From Bacteroidales bacterium (lineage in GTDB: Bacteria; Bacteroidota; Bacteroidia; Bacteroidales; UBA932), in contig JAFZDJ010000011.1 of assembly GCA_017561265.1 (NCBI GenBank), positions 1 through 64,000 of the forward strand: a stretch of DNA of 64,000 bases. The letters are read 5' to 3'. Of this stretch, positions 24,403 through 34,159 are shown piece by piece. The first letter of the stretch is position 1. The number at the start of each line of letters is the position of its first letter. Under the pieces are notes generated by a model that was not told where the DNA came from, ran no database searches, and saw only the letters and a program-made list of their open reading frames with translations. A program made the translations under genes and the position numbers.

Positions 24403-25602
24403 ATGCCGAAGATATCGCATAGAGGAATTCAGATGCCCTCATCACCAATCAGAAAACTTGCACCTCTTGCCAATGATGCGAAGGCCAGAGGAATAAAGGT
24501 GTATCATCTCAACATCGGACAGCCGGATCTTCCGACTCCTCAGAAGGCTCTTGATGCCTTGAAGCATGTGGACCGCAAGGTGCTGGAATACAGCCCGTCA
24601 CAGGGCTTCCTCTCATTGAGGGAGAAGCTTCAGGCGTATTACCGCAAGTTCAGGATCGAGCTGTCTGTCAATGATATAATCGTTACCAGCGGCGGTTCCG
24701 AGGCTGTGCTTTTCGCCTTTCTTGCATGCCTCAATCCCGGAGACGAGATCATCGTTCCGGAACCGGCATATGCCAACTATATGGCATTTGCAGTTTCAGC
24801 CGGAGCAGTCATAAAGACTGTTACATCCACCATCGACACCGGTTTCGCTCTTCCTCCGGTGGAGAAGTTCGAAGAGCTTATTACAGAGAGGACAAAGGCT
24901 ATCCTGATCTGCAACCCTAACAATCCCACCGGATATCTTTATTCCCGTGCGGAGATGAATCAGATCAGAGACCTCGTGATGAAGTATGATCTTTACCTCT
25001 TCTCGGATGAGGTTTATCGTGAGTTCATCTACACAGGTTCTCCTTATATTTCGGCTCTCAATCTGGATGGAATCGAGAATAATGTGGTTCTTGTGGATTC
25101 TGTTTCAAAACGTTACTCTGAGTGCGGAATCCGTATCGGCGCTCTCGTGACAAGAAACGCCGATGTCAGAAGAGCTGTCATGAAGTTCTGTCAGGCAAGG
25201 CTCTCTCCGCCGCTTCTTGGACAGATTGTGGCTGAAGAGTCCATCGAAGGAACAGAGGAGTATGCTGCTGACGTATATGAGGAATATGTAGAGCGCAGAA
25301 AGTGCCTTGTGGATGGCCTGAACAGGATAGAAGGAGTGTATTCTCCTATTCCTATGGGCGCGTTCTATACTGTAGCAAGTCTTCCTGTGGATGATGCAGA
25401 CAAATTCTGCGAGTGGTGTCTGAGCGATTTCAATTATGAAGGCGAGACCGTTATGATGGCTCCTGCCAGCGGATTCTATTCTACCCCAGGTATGGGAAAG
25501 AATGAGGTGCGTATCGCTTACGTACTGAAGAAGGAGGATCTCCAGCGTGCACTCTTCATTCTTGAGAAGGCTCTCGAACAGTATAATTCATTGAAGAAAT
25601 AG
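24403..25602 (+). CDS. class I/II pyridoxal-phosphate aminotransferase
   Basis: A 399-residue fold-type I aminotransferase, aspartate-aminotransferase-like. Visible are the NIGQPDLPTP and YSPSQGFLSLRE substrate segments, TSGGSEAV and CNPNNPTGY, and SDEVYREF with the pyridine-contacting Asp. The PLP lysine is in VDSVSKRYSE, and a helper Arg lies near GMGKNEVRIAY. It follows the polysaccharide genes on the same strand, 16 bases on, and may supply an amino acid for polymer decoration or simply belong to central metabolism. Confidence 0.88.
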   Translation: MPKISHRGIQMPSSPIRKLAPLANDAKARGIKVYHLNIGQPDLPTPQKALDALKHVDRKVLEYSPSQGFLSLREKLQAYYRKFRIELSVNDIIVTSGGSEAVLFAFLACLNPGDEIIVPEPAYANYMAFAVSAGAVIKTVTSTIDTGFALPPVEKFEELITERTKAILICNPNNPTGYLYSRAEMNQIRDLVMKYDLYLFSDEVYREFIYTGSPYISALNLDGIENNVVLVDSVSKRYSECGIRIGALVTRNADVRRAVMKFCQARLSPPLLGQIVAEESIEGTEEYAADVYEEYVERRKCLVDGLNRIEGVYSPIPMGAFYTVASLPVDDADKFCEWCLSDFNYEGETVMMAPASGFYSTPGMGKNEVRIAYVLKKEDLQRALFILEKALEQYNSLKK

Positions 25603-25605
25603 AAC

Positions 25606-26739
25606 ATGCTTGAACGTCATGAGGAAATATTCTTCTCTCTTCTGAGAAGTGCCATGTGGGGGACTCCCGCATGCATTCCTTGTGATTTCAAGGATTGGAA
25701 CAATCTGTACAGACTGGCTAAGTCCCAGTCTGTACTTGCTCTTGTAGCAGATGTCATGCTCTCGGATGCAGAGATTGTGGCGAGGATTTCCGGGAAGGCT
25801 CAGGAAAAGCTCCGTTCGTTCATGATGGCGAACATGATGACTGCCGATCGCCTTGATATCCTTGTCGCCGAGACTGCAAGCCGACTGAATGAAGCCGGTA
25901 TCCGCCCGGTACTTCTTAAAGGACAGGGACTTGCATCCTATTATCCTTCTCCGGGTCTGCGCCAGTGCGGAGATATAGATCTATACGTCGGCAAGAATGA
26001 TTACCGCAGGTCGTATGATGTTCTGAAGCCTCTTGCTTCTCAGATTGATGATGTCCGCAAGCTTGAAATAGGCATCCATTTCGATGTCAATATCGCAGGA
26101 CTGGATGTCGAGGTGCACAGATTCACGGAAACCTTCCCTACAAGGCGTCTTGACCGTATATATCAGGCTGCTTCAGACAGGGGAATGACGGAGGATACTG
26201 TACCGATGAGCTTCAACGGAGTCGAAGTAGATACTCCTGCCGATGTGTTCAATGCTTTCTATGTATTCAGCCACATGTTCCGCCATTTCCTTTATGAAGG
26301 CGTGGGTATCAGACAGTTATGTGACTGGATGATGCTTCTTCACAAGCGTCGTGACCATATCGACACCGAGGCCTTGCGCGAACTGGTAGTGTCTATGGAT
26401 CTGTTGAGACCATGGCAGACTTTCGGATGCCTTCTTGTCGATCTCATGGGCTTGCCAGCTGAAGAATTCCCTCTTTATGATCCGAAGTATTCCGGTCTTG
26501 TGGACAAGGTGGCGAAGAGGATTCTTGATGAAGGCAACTTCGGTAAGAAGAGGAATATCTTCAAGAACAAGGGAGAGAGCTACGTCATCAATAAGGCCCG
26601 CTCGTTCTTCAGCCATTTCGTGAGGGTCTACGAGCTGTTTTCGATATTCCCGAAGCATGCATTCCGTCAGCTGTGGCATACTTTGGCTGAGTCCATGAAA
26701 AGAGTCCGGATGGATATGAAGAATTTGCTATATTTGTAA
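25606..26739 (+). CDS. NTP_transf_5 nucleotidyltransferase-like protein
   Basis: A 377-residue protein of the NTP_transf_5 family, a putative nucleotidyltransferase group often found beside polysaccharide genes. The core is PVLLKGQGLASYYPSPGLRQCGDIDLYV, which has the hG..G-xn-hDhD pattern (GDIDLYV) of polymerase-beta-like enzymes, at about residues 103-130. The biochemical role of the family is not settled. It starts 3 bases after the aminotransferase stop. Confidence 0.78.
   Translation: MLERHEEIFFSLLRSAMWGTPACIPCDFKDWNNLYRLAKSQSVLALVADVMLSDAEIVARISGKAQEKLRSFMMANMMTADRLDILVAETASRLNEAGIRPVLLKGQGLASYYPSPGLRQCGDIDLYVGKNDYRRSYDVLKPLASQIDDVRKLEIGIHFDVNIAGLDVEVHRFTETFPTRRLDRIYQAASDRGMTEDTVPMSFNGVEVDTPADVFNAFYVFSHMFRHFLYEGVGIRQLCDWMMLLHKRRDHIDTEALRELVVSMDLLRPWQTFGCLLVDLMGLPAEEFPLYDPKYSGLVDKVAKRILDEGNFGKKRNIFKNKGESYVINKARSFFSHFVRVYELFSIFPKHAFRQLWHTLAESMKRVRMDMKNLLYL
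26729..26736 (+). promoter_or_regulatory. internal promoter -7 box before the HAMP gene
   Basis: TATATTTG, a full TAnnTTTG match, overlaps the end of the preceding gene and lies 26 bases before the ATG at 26763. It could start a separate transcript for the HAMP protein, trkH and downstream genes. Confidence 0.4.
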
Positions 26740-26762
26740 ATTGTATAAAACCGCTTTGTGAA

Positions 26763-27581
26763 ATGAAGAAGAAGCTTTTCTATAGTCTTGGATCCCTTGC
26801 CATGATCCTGCTGCTTTCCGGAGTGATCTCCATCATAGAGTACCGCAGGATGAGTGACTATGTCTCTGAACTGATTGCATCAAATATAAAGAGCATCAAC
26901 CTTTCGCAGAAACTTGCCGATCTTACTCAGGAGTACAATGAGCAGATGCTTGCTGTCGTGGTGCAGAACGATATCTCGATGATGCCTGATTTCAATCTGG
27001 AGCACTTCAATGCCCAGTCGGATTCGCTCAGAAATTCCTTCACGTCAGCCAGGATGCTGCCGAAGGTGGATTCTGTCGTGGCTTCATTCGATGCATTCAT
27101 GAAGACTTCTCTCAACTTCGATGAGATCTTCCTCGCGGACAATGTCAATACCGGAGAATGGTTCTTCGGAAGTCTCCAGCCGCGATATATCAAGCTTCGT
27201 ACTGACCTCGCCTCGCTCAATGAGGTCATACATGAAGAGCTCATGCGCAATTCTGCTGATTTCGATGCTGGATTCTATCGAAGCATCATTCCTGGAGTGG
27301 TTTCTGTCGGAGCCGGTCTTCTTCTCATCATGCTCCTTCTCTATTTCACGATGGTGTATTATGTCAAGCCGATCTGCAGGATGTCTGACGGTATTGACAG
27401 TTACAGGCTTTCCGGAAGGCGACATGTATATGAATTCGATGGCGACGACCAGCTCGCAAACATAAATACGGGAATAACAGAGCTCATTGAAGAGAACGTC
27501 GAGTATAAGAAAAGGATCAAGAATCTCAGAGATGAGCGTGAACGGCTAATGCAGACAATTTCGGACGTTTCGGCTGAATGA
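26763..27581 (+). CDS. HAMP-domain membrane sensor-like protein without an output domain
   Basis: A 272-residue protein with two membrane segments (about residues 7-23 and 179-201) enclosing a helical periplasmic domain of about 155 residues. A HAMP-like linker follows (VKPICRMSDGIDSYRLSGR), then a short coiled coil ending ERERLMQTISDVSAE. It looks like a histidine kinase or chemoreceptor input module cut off where the output domain would begin. The stop overlaps the trkH start by 4 bases, so it is translationally coupled to the potassium transporter. A role in sensing envelope state and adjusting TrkH is my speculation. Confidence 0.7.
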   Translation: MKKKLFYSLGSLAMILLLSGVISIIEYRRMSDYVSELIASNIKSINLSQKLADLTQEYNEQMLAVVVQNDISMMPDFNLEHFNAQSDSLRNSFTSARMLPKVDSVVASFDAFMKTSLNFDEIFLADNVNTGEWFFGSLQPRYIKLRTDLASLNEVIHEELMRNSADFDAGFYRSIIPGVVSVGAGLLLIMLLLYFTMVYYVKPICRMSDGIDSYRLSGRRHVYEFDGDDQLANINTGITELIEENVEYKKRIKNLRDERERLMQTISDVSAE

Positions 27582-29032
27582 TGAACATCAAGGCAATATC
27601 GACCAATGTAGGAAAGGCGCTGCTGGTAAGTGCCCTTTTCATGTTCCTGTCGATGATCGTATCGGTCATCTACGGGCGTGATGATGCATTCGGTCCTTTG
27701 CTGATCAGTTTCATCATCACCCTTATAGTCGGTGGTTTTCCATTCATCTTCGTCCGGGGACGCCAGCCTCTTTCAATGAAGGACGGAGTCATGACCATTG
27801 TCCTCTCATGGGTGTTGTCATTCATATTCGGAATGTTGCCATATGTCCTTTATGGCGGTGAGTTTACTCTTGTAAATGCTTGGTTTGAAAGCGTTTCAGG
27901 ATTCACGACGACCGGATCTACCATATTGAACGACATCGAGGCTCTGCCGAAGAGCCTTCTTTTCTGGAGATCTTCCACTCATTACATCGGAGGACTGGGA
28001 GTCGTGGTATTCCTCCTTCTGGTCATACCTCAGGCCAGCCCATATCGTCTGAAGCTTACAAACATGGAGATGTCGTCGCTTTCAAAAGACGGCTATCGAT
28101 ATAAGTCTTCCAAGGTAGTGCAGGTGATCACGATTGTGTACGTCTCCCTTACGGCCGCTGCGTTTCTCTGTCTATGGGCTGCTGGAATGCCTCTTTTCGA
28201 TTCTGTGAATCATGCCTTCAGCATAGCGGCGACGGGAGGATTCAGTACCAGGAATCTTTCGGTCGGAGCATTTGATTCGGATCTGATAAATCTTATAGTG
28301 CTTTTCTTCATGGCTGTCTGCGCCATGCATTTCGGACTCATATATGCCGTCTTTGCCACAGGTTCTCTGAAGCCGATGAAGAATTCAGTAGTCAAGTACT
28401 ATTTCGGTTCCATCATCGTCATGACAGTGATAATCGCATTTTCACTTGTCAGCGAAGGCGGATACACCTCAGCAGGAAGGGCGTTCATGGATTCGGCGTT
28501 TACAGTCGTCAGCTATATGTCTACGGCAGGATTTGCTATCTGTGATAATTCCGTATGGCCTTGGCTTGCGGGTGTTGTCCTTCTGTTTGCGTCATTCCAG
28601 TGCGGTTGTGCCGGCTCTACCACAGGCGGTATCAAGGTGGACAGGATCCTGATCGCATTCAAGGCATTTTCCAATGAGATCAAGCATAGGCTTCACCCGG
28701 CATCGGTTTCGCATGCCAGATTGAGCGGACATCATCTTGCGGACAGTGCAGTCAATGCGGTCATGATGTATATAGTTATGTATTTTCTCGTGATCTTCAT
28801 TTCCATAATTGCAGTGATGATATGTGGCTGCGGGGCTACTGAGGCTGTTTCCGGCGTCATTGCCTCTGTAGGAAGTGTCGGTCCTGGTCTTGGTGAACTC
28901 GGAAGCCTTGATAACTATTCTATGCAGCCGGCAGTCGCGAAGTTCATTTTCACGATCGATATGTTCCTTGGACGTGTCGAGATATATCCGGTGCTGATTG
29001 CCGTTTCCATGTTATTCAGGAGGGGTAAGTGA
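27578..29032 (+). CDS. trkH: TrkH-type potassium uptake protein
   Basis: A 484-residue inner-membrane protein with four MPM (membrane-pore-membrane) repeats. The selectivity-filter regions are recognisable as FESVSGFTTTGSTIL, AFSIAATGGFSTRN and FTVVSYMSTAGFAIC, plus a fourth glycine-rich stretch SVGPGLGELG. TrkH imports potassium, usually under control of the cytoplasmic TrkA. No trkA gene is in the window. The gene is coupled to the HAMP protein upstream and overlaps the helicase start by 4 bases. Confidence 0.92.
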   Translation: MMNIKAISTNVGKALLVSALFMFLSMIVSVIYGRDDAFGPLLISFIITLIVGGFPFIFVRGRQPLSMKDGVMTIVLSWVLSFIFGMLPYVLYGGEFTLVNAWFESVSGFTTTGSTILNDIEALPKSLLFWRSSTHYIGGLGVVVFLLLVIPQASPYRLKLTNMEMSSLSKDGYRYKSSKVVQVITIVYVSLTAAAFLCLWAAGMPLFDSVNHAFSIAATGGFSTRNLSVGAFDSDLINLIVLFFMAVCAMHFGLIYAVFATGSLKPMKNSVVKYYFGSIIVMTVIIAFSLVSEGGYTSAGRAFMDSAFTVVSYMSTAGFAICDNSVWPWLAGVVLLFASFQCGCAGSTTGGIKVDRILIAFKAFSNEIKHRLHPASVSHARLSGHHLADSAVNAVMMYIVMYFLVIFISIIAVMICGCGATEAVSGVIASVGSVGPGLGELGSLDNYSMQPAVAKFIFTIDMFLGRVEIYPVLIAVSMLFRRGK

Positions 29033-30477
29033 TGGGACGTGCGGATTTTCTCTACAAGGGCTTCAAGTCCAGGCTTCCTTTCGATCCGACTCCATGTCAG
29101 GACAATCTTCTCAAGGAACTGTCAGATTTCATCAGCAGTGATGACAGCGATATCTTCGTCGTCAACGGCTATGCAGGTACAGGTAAGACGACGGCTATAG
29201 CTTCTGTCATTTCGGTGATGAAGGAATATCAGACCAAATGTGTGCTTCTGGCTCCTACAGGCCGTGCTGCCAAGGTCTTGTCTTCATATGCCGGTCAACC
29301 TGCCTTTACTATCCATAAGCATATATATCGTCAGAAATCGTTCGGAGGCGACGGTTTCGGACAGTTCAGCCTTGCTCCCAATAAGGATAAGGAAGCCCTG
29401 TTCATAGTTGATGAGGTATCGCTGATAGGAATAGATGCTGGTCAGCAGCAGTCGACGGCGGCCTTCGGTTCGGGAAATCTTCTGGAAGACCTGATCTCGT
29501 TCGTGAGGGCAGGAACGGAATGCAAGGTTATCCTGATAGGGGATTCGGCTCAGCTTCCTCCGATAGGCCTTGAGGCAAGTCCGGCTCTGCTTCCGGAATA
29601 TATGAAGATGATGGGAGGTGTGAGGTTTGCGGAACTTTCCACTGTAGTGCGCCAGCAGCATGAGTCTGGAATCCTCTATAATGCCACGATGATACGCCAG
29701 CTTCAGTCGGATCTGGAATATGGTCCCGGGGTGATGGATATCGGTGATCTTTGTCTGGAGACTGAAGGTTTTGATGACATTGAAAGAATAGGGGGAGGGG
29801 ATCTTATAGAGAAGATTTCTGATGCCTATGCTTCTTATGGTGAGGATGCTACGATAATTCTCTGCCGCTCGAACAAGCGTGCTGTAAAATATAATATGGG
29901 AGTCCGTTCTACGGTTCAGTTCAAGGAGGAGAGGCTTGTGCGTGACGATAAGCTGATGATTGTCAAGAACTGCTATCAGTTTCTGGAAGGTATCGAGGGA
30001 ATGGATTATATTGCCAACGGTGATATTGCGAAGCTGCAGAAGATCTCGAAATTTGAAGAAAGGTACGGACTTCATTTTGCCGAAGCGCGCATTTCCTTCC
30101 CTGACTATGATGATCAGGAGATTACTGCGAAGGTGATTCTTGATACCCTTGATTCCGAGAGTGCTTCGCTTACATATGAGCAGTCGAACATGCTGTATCA
30201 GGGAGTGAACGAGGATTATGCCCATCTCACTACCAAGAAGAAGAGATATGAGGCCGTGCGGGAGGACAAGTATTTCAATGCTTTGCAGCTGAAGTATGCC
30301 AATGCGATTACATGCCATAAGTCTCAGGGAGGCCAGTGGAGATGTGTCTTCATCGACAATCCTTTCTGGCAGGAGAATCTGACTGTTGATGATCTGAAGT
30401 GGCTTTATACGGCTATGACACGTGCGACGGAGAAGGTCTATCTGGTCAATTTCAAGGATGAATTATTTATATCGTGA
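29029..30477 (+). CDS. RecD-like superfamily 1 DNA helicase/ATPase
   Basis: A 482-residue helicase. Walker A is NGYAGTGKTT at about residues 45-54, motif Ia is LLAPTGRAAKVL, and Walker B is LFIVDEVSLI. The C-terminal UvrD_C_2-like motif is AITCHKSQGGQW, followed by LYTAMTRA (motif VI). This is the short RecD2/Dda-like helicase common in Bacteroidota. It would unwind DNA in a 5'-3' direction by family analogy. It sits in an operon with unrelated functions, overlapping trkH by 4 bases. Confidence 0.85.
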   Translation: MMGRADFLYKGFKSRLPFDPTPCQDNLLKELSDFISSDDSDIFVVNGYAGTGKTTAIASVISVMKEYQTKCVLLAPTGRAAKVLSSYAGQPAFTIHKHIYRQKSFGGDGFGQFSLAPNKDKEALFIVDEVSLIGIDAGQQQSTAAFGSGNLLEDLISFVRAGTECKVILIGDSAQLPPIGLEASPALLPEYMKMMGGVRFAELSTVVRQQHESGILYNATMIRQLQSDLEYGPGVMDIGDLCLETEGFDDIERIGGGDLIEKISDAYASYGEDATIILCRSNKRAVKYNMGVRSTVQFKEERLVRDDKLMIVKNCYQFLEGIEGMDYIANGDIAKLQKISKFEERYGLHFAEARISFPDYDDQEITAKVILDTLDSESASLTYEQSNMLYQGVNEDYAHLTTKKKRYEAVREDKYFNALQLKYANAITCHKSQGGQWRCVFIDNPFWQENLTVDDLKWLYTAMTRATEKVYLVNFKDELFIS

Positions 30478-30479
30478 TT

Positions 30480-32609
30480 ATGAAAAGAATATTGATGGTG
30501 ATTTTGGCAGGTGTCATGATGATATCTGCATTCGCACAGGAATTCAATCCGGTTCCGAGGTCTTGGAAATGGATTGGAAATGAGGAGGTTATCTTCTCGT
30601 ACAATGGTACCTTTGCGGATGATGCTGCTTTTGCTGTGAATGCAAGGACAGGCAGACAGCGTACGGGAGTATCTGCCCCGGCTAAGTTTTCCACATTCCC
30701 GTTGAGGCCTGAAGGAGCGGTAAATCTTACCTTTTCTCCCGATTCTACCAAGCTGGCATTTACGCGCGATAATGACCTTTATGTGGCCGATATAGCAAGC
30801 GGTGAAGAAACCCGTCTTACCTATGACGGCTCTGATGTCATCCTGAATGGATATGCTTCATGGGTTTATTATGAAGAAATATTTGGTCGCGCATCAAGGT
30901 ACAGGGCATTCTGGTGGTCTCCTGACAGTAGGAAGATAGGTTTCTACCGTTTTGACAACTCTCAGGTGCCTATGTTCCCTATATATTCGGCTTTTGCAGA
31001 TCCGGCTGCTGCGGCTTCGCAGTCGCAGAGTCCTCGCGTGACTGATCTGTCACTCGGCGGATCGCTCAGCGAGACTCGTTATCCTAAGGCTGGTCAGACC
31101 AATCCTCAGGTACGCATCGGTATTGTGGATCTTACAGACGAATGTGTCGGCTGCCCTATGCGTTGTGAGGATGCGATCACTTGGGCAGATTTCGATCCGA
31201 CCCTTGACCAGTATTTCGGTATTCCGTTCTGGGGTCCGGACAGCAAGGAGTTCTTCATAGCCCGTATGCCTCGTCTTCAGAATACCATCGATCTTTATGC
31301 AGTCAACGCAGAGGATGGTTCGAAACGTCATGTTTATAATGAGACTTACAAGACATGGCTCAATTGGTTTGACGGTGTGGTATTCACTGACAATGGCCTT
31401 TACATGGCCCGTGAGTTCGAGACAGGATGGCAGCAGATCTATTTCCTTTCATACGATGGTCAGACTTTCCGTCGCTTGACTGATGGTCCTAACTGGGATG
31501 TTGCTATAGTGCGCGTAGATGAAAAGAATGGTGATGTGTACTTCACTGCAAAGCGTGATGCGGTTGCGAAGCAGGCTCTCTATAAGGTAGATAAGAAGGG
31601 TGTGATAACAGCTCTTACCGATCCTGCGTATAATGCTACAGGCATTACATTCTCTCCGGACGGAAAGTATTTTGTAGCCTCTGTGTCTAATGTCACTGCT
31701 CCGACCAAGGTAACGGTATCCCATACTTCCGGAAAGAAGGCTCCGCTCGTGGTAGCAGATATGCGTGGCAAAGATTATGACGCATCTAAGTATGCATTGG
31801 GCGAGCTTGTGTACATGACTACTGAAGACGGCTTCAAGCTTCCTGGAATGATCGTCTATCCGAAGGATTTCGATGCCTCTAAGAAATATCCTGTCCATGT
31901 GGACATCTATGGCGGTCCGAATACGCCTCAGGTACGCGACCGCTGGGTAACTCCGAATGCGTCAAATCAGTGGTATTCAGACAACGGCATAATCCAGATA
32001 ACAGTGGATCCTCGTGCAGCCGGTCATAACGGTCGTGAAGGTCTTGATATGATCTATCGCCAGCTTACAGTGTGGGAAGTCAAGGATTTCTGCGCATGGG
32101 CTGACTGGCTCAAGGCTCTGCCTTATGTGGACGGTGACAGGATCGGAGTGGAAGGATTCTCCTTCGGCGGTACCATGACATCGATGCTCCTGATGCAGGC
32201 TCCGGACAAGTTCCATTACGGAATCGCCGGTGGCGGAGTCTATGACTGGGCTCTTTATGATTCTCATTATACAGAGCGCTACATGGACACTCCTCAGAAC
32301 AATCCGGAGGGATATGAGGTCTCGAAGGTGCTCAATTATGTTGACGGATATCCTACGAGCTACGATGTCATTTCGAGCGGAGTCGAGAAAACTCCTGTAG
32401 AGCCGGTCATGCTCAAGCTGACTCACGGAACAGGTGATGACAATGTCCACCACCAGAACACTCTTCAGCTTCTGGATGCAATGCACAAGGCGGGAAAGAA
32501 GTTCGACTTCATGATCTACCCTGACGGCATGCACGGTTACAGAGGCTATCAGGGAGAGCACTTCCAGAACGCCAACAATGAATTCTGGTTGAAGTACCTC
32601 AAAAGATAA
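30480..32609 (+). CDS. dipeptidyl-peptidase IV-like S9 serine peptidase
   Basis: A 709-residue secreted peptidase with a signal peptide (residues 1-19, ending AFA-Q). An N-terminal beta-propeller (DPPIV_N, about 70-430) is followed by an alpha/beta-hydrolase domain. The catalytic Ser is in GFSFGGTM, Asp in HGTGDDNVH and His in YPDGMHGY. It would cut X-Pro or X-Ala dipeptides from peptide N-termini in the periplasm. ATG 30480 is chosen over the GTG at 30474 because it directly precedes the signal sequence. Last gene of the long plus-strand run. Confidence 0.92.
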   Translation: MKRILMVILAGVMMISAFAQEFNPVPRSWKWIGNEEVIFSYNGTFADDAAFAVNARTGRQRTGVSAPAKFSTFPLRPEGAVNLTFSPDSTKLAFTRDNDLYVADIASGEETRLTYDGSDVILNGYASWVYYEEIFGRASRYRAFWWSPDSRKIGFYRFDNSQVPMFPIYSAFADPAAAASQSQSPRVTDLSLGGSLSETRYPKAGQTNPQVRIGIVDLTDECVGCPMRCEDAITWADFDPTLDQYFGIPFWGPDSKEFFIARMPRLQNTIDLYAVNAEDGSKRHVYNETYKTWLNWFDGVVFTDNGLYMAREFETGWQQIYFLSYDGQTFRRLTDGPNWDVAIVRVDEKNGDVYFTAKRDAVAKQALYKVDKKGVITALTDPAYNATGITFSPDGKYFVASVSNVTAPTKVTVSHTSGKKAPLVVADMRGKDYDASKYALGELVYMTTEDGFKLPGMIVYPKDFDASKKYPVHVDIYGGPNTPQVRDRWVTPNASNQWYSDNGIIQITVDPRAAGHNGREGLDMIYRQLTVWEVKDFCAWADWLKALPYVDGDRIGVEGFSFGGTMTSMLLMQAPDKFHYGIAGGGVYDWALYDSHYTERYMDTPQNNPEGYEVSKVLNYVDGYPTSYDVISSGVEKTPVEPVMLKLTHGTGDDNVHHQNTLQLLDAMHKAGKKFDFMIYPDGMHGYRGYQGEHFQNANNEFWLKYLKR

Positions 32610-32626
32610 TAATGGCCTGATATAAC

Positions 32627-32770
32627 AGAACTTCCGGGCATATAGTAAGTTTGGCTTGGTTCCGCCGGAACAAGTTCCGGCTCCATCCCTCCCAGCAAAG
32701 CTGGGCCCCTCCCTCTTACGAGGCCGAGGGTGGCCACGCCAGCCAAACTTACTATATGCCCGGAAGTTCT
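32627..32770. repeat. 144-bp element with perfect 30-bp terminal inverted repeats
   Basis: Arms 32627-32656 and 32741-32770 are exact reverse complements. Between them lie further stems: GCCGGAAC/GTTCCGGC with a 2-nt loop (32664-32681), CCCAGC/GCTGGG with a 3-nt loop (32691-32705) and CCTC/GAGG (32712-32723). The interior is GC-rich, unlike its surroundings. It fills the gap between the convergent DPP-IV and ffh genes. No target-site duplication, transposase or T-tract is visible. It may be a MITE-like element, a structured RNA or a bidirectional transcription barrier. Confidence 0.85.
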
Positions 32771-32808
32771 ATGAAGTGATGCATCCGGTTGTTGCAGGAT
32801 TTAAAGAC

Positions 32809-34140
32809 TTATCTGCGGCGTCTCATGGCACCCTTCATCATGTTGCCCATATTGGCACCCATGACAGTCTTCATCATCTTGCGGGTACCTTCGAACTGCT
32901 TCAGAAGCTTGTTTACTTCGACAATCGATGTGCCGGAACCGTCAGCGATCCTCTTGCGACGGCTTCCGTTGATGCAGTCAGGATGCTCACGCTCGTATGG
33001 AGTCATGGAAAGGATGATGGCCTCGATTCCCTTGAATGAATCATTGTCCATATCTACATCCTTGAGAGCCTTGCCCATACCTGGAATCATTGAAGCAAGA
33101 TCCTTGATGTTACCCATCTTCTTGATCTGCTGGATCTGCTGGTAGAAGTCCCAGAGAGTGAACTGATCCTTGGCGAGCTTCTTCTTCAGCTCACGTGCCT
33201 GAGCCTCGTCAAACTGCTCCTGAGCCTTCTCCACGAGGGAAACGACGTCTCCCATGCCGAGGATTCGGTCTGCGATACGTGCAGGATGGAATACGTCGAG
33301 AGCCTCCATCTTCTCGCCCATGCTGACGAACTTGATAGGCTTGCCGACAACTGCCTTGATCGAGAGTGCCGCACCACCACGGGTGTCACCATCCATCTTG
33401 GTCAGTACCACTCCGTCGAAGTCGAGCCTGTCGTTGAATGCCTTTGCTGTCTCAACGGCATCCTGACCGGTCATGGCATCCACAACGAAGAGAGTCTCTG
33501 TAGGCTGGATAGCCGAATGGAGAGCTGAGATCTCGTCCATGAGCTCCTGATCTACTGCAAGACGTCCGGCGGTATCGACGATCACAACAGAATATCCCTC
33601 TGCCTTGGCCTTCCTGATGGCGTTCTGAGCGATCTGGATAGGATCCTTTACGCCTTCCTCTGAATAAACCTCCACACCGATCTGCTCTCCGAGCACCTTC
33701 AGCTGGTCGATCGCTGCTGGACGGAAATAGTCGCAGGCCGCAAGGAGAACCTTCATTCCTCTCTTGCTCTTGATGTTGAGGGCGAGCTTGCCTGAGAATG
33801 TTGTCTTACCCGAACCGTTAAGACCGGCTACGAGTACTACGGCAGGGGAACCCTTGATGTTGATATCGGATGCGTTGCTGCCCATCAGAGCCGCGAGCTC
33901 GTCATGAACGATCTTCACGATCATCTGCTGTGGCTTCACGGCTGTGAGTACGTTCTGACCGATGGCCTTCTTCTTTACGTCATCGCAGAACTGTTTTGCG
34001 ATCTTGTAGCTCACGTCGGCATCCAGAAGGGCACGACGGATGTCCTTCATCGCTTCCGAGATGTTTACCTCGGTAATCTTTCCTTCGCCTTTGAGGATCT
34101 TGAACGACCTCTCCAGTCTTTCACTTAAATTTTCGAACAT
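32809..34140 (-). CDS. ffh: signal recognition particle protein
   Basis: A 443-residue SRP54 GTPase that binds signal sequences of nascent membrane proteins together with SRP RNA. The N domain helices begin MFENLSERLERSF. The G domain has GLNGSGKTT (P-loop, about 108-116), DTAGRL and TKMDGDTRGG. The methionine-rich M domain ends MMKTVMGANMGNMMKG. The length is normal. It lies 19 bases downstream of lysA on the same strand and is probably co-transcribed. Confidence 0.97.
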   Translation of the reverse strand: MFENLSERLERSFKILKGEGKITEVNISEAMKDIRRALLDADVSYKIAKQFCDDVKKKAIGQNVLTAVKPQQMIVKIVHDELAALMGSNASDINIKGSPAVVLVAGLNGSGKTTFSGKLALNIKSKRGMKVLLAACDYFRPAAIDQLKVLGEQIGVEVYSEEGVKDPIQIAQNAIRKAKAEGYSVVIVDTAGRLAVDQELMDEISALHSAIQPTETLFVVDAMTGQDAVETAKAFNDRLDFDGVVLTKMDGDTRGGAALSIKAVVGKPIKFVSMGEKMEALDVFHPARIADRILGMGDVVSLVEKAQEQFDEAQARELKKKLAKDQFTLWDFYQQIQQIKKMGNIKDLASMIPGMGKALKDVDMDNDSFKGIEAIILSMTPYEREHPDCINGSRRKRIADGSGTSIVEVNKLLKQFEGTRKMMKTVMGANMGNMMKGAMRRRR

Positions 34141-34159
34141 ATTATATTTCTTTTATTTT

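Noticed and set aside
32627..32770. Inverted-repeat element as an integron attC site, tRNA or ordinary terminator
   Set aside because: No integron core-site sequences, no integrase, no cloverleaf and no flanking T-tract are visible. The perfect 30-bp arms are far longer than a terminator needs.
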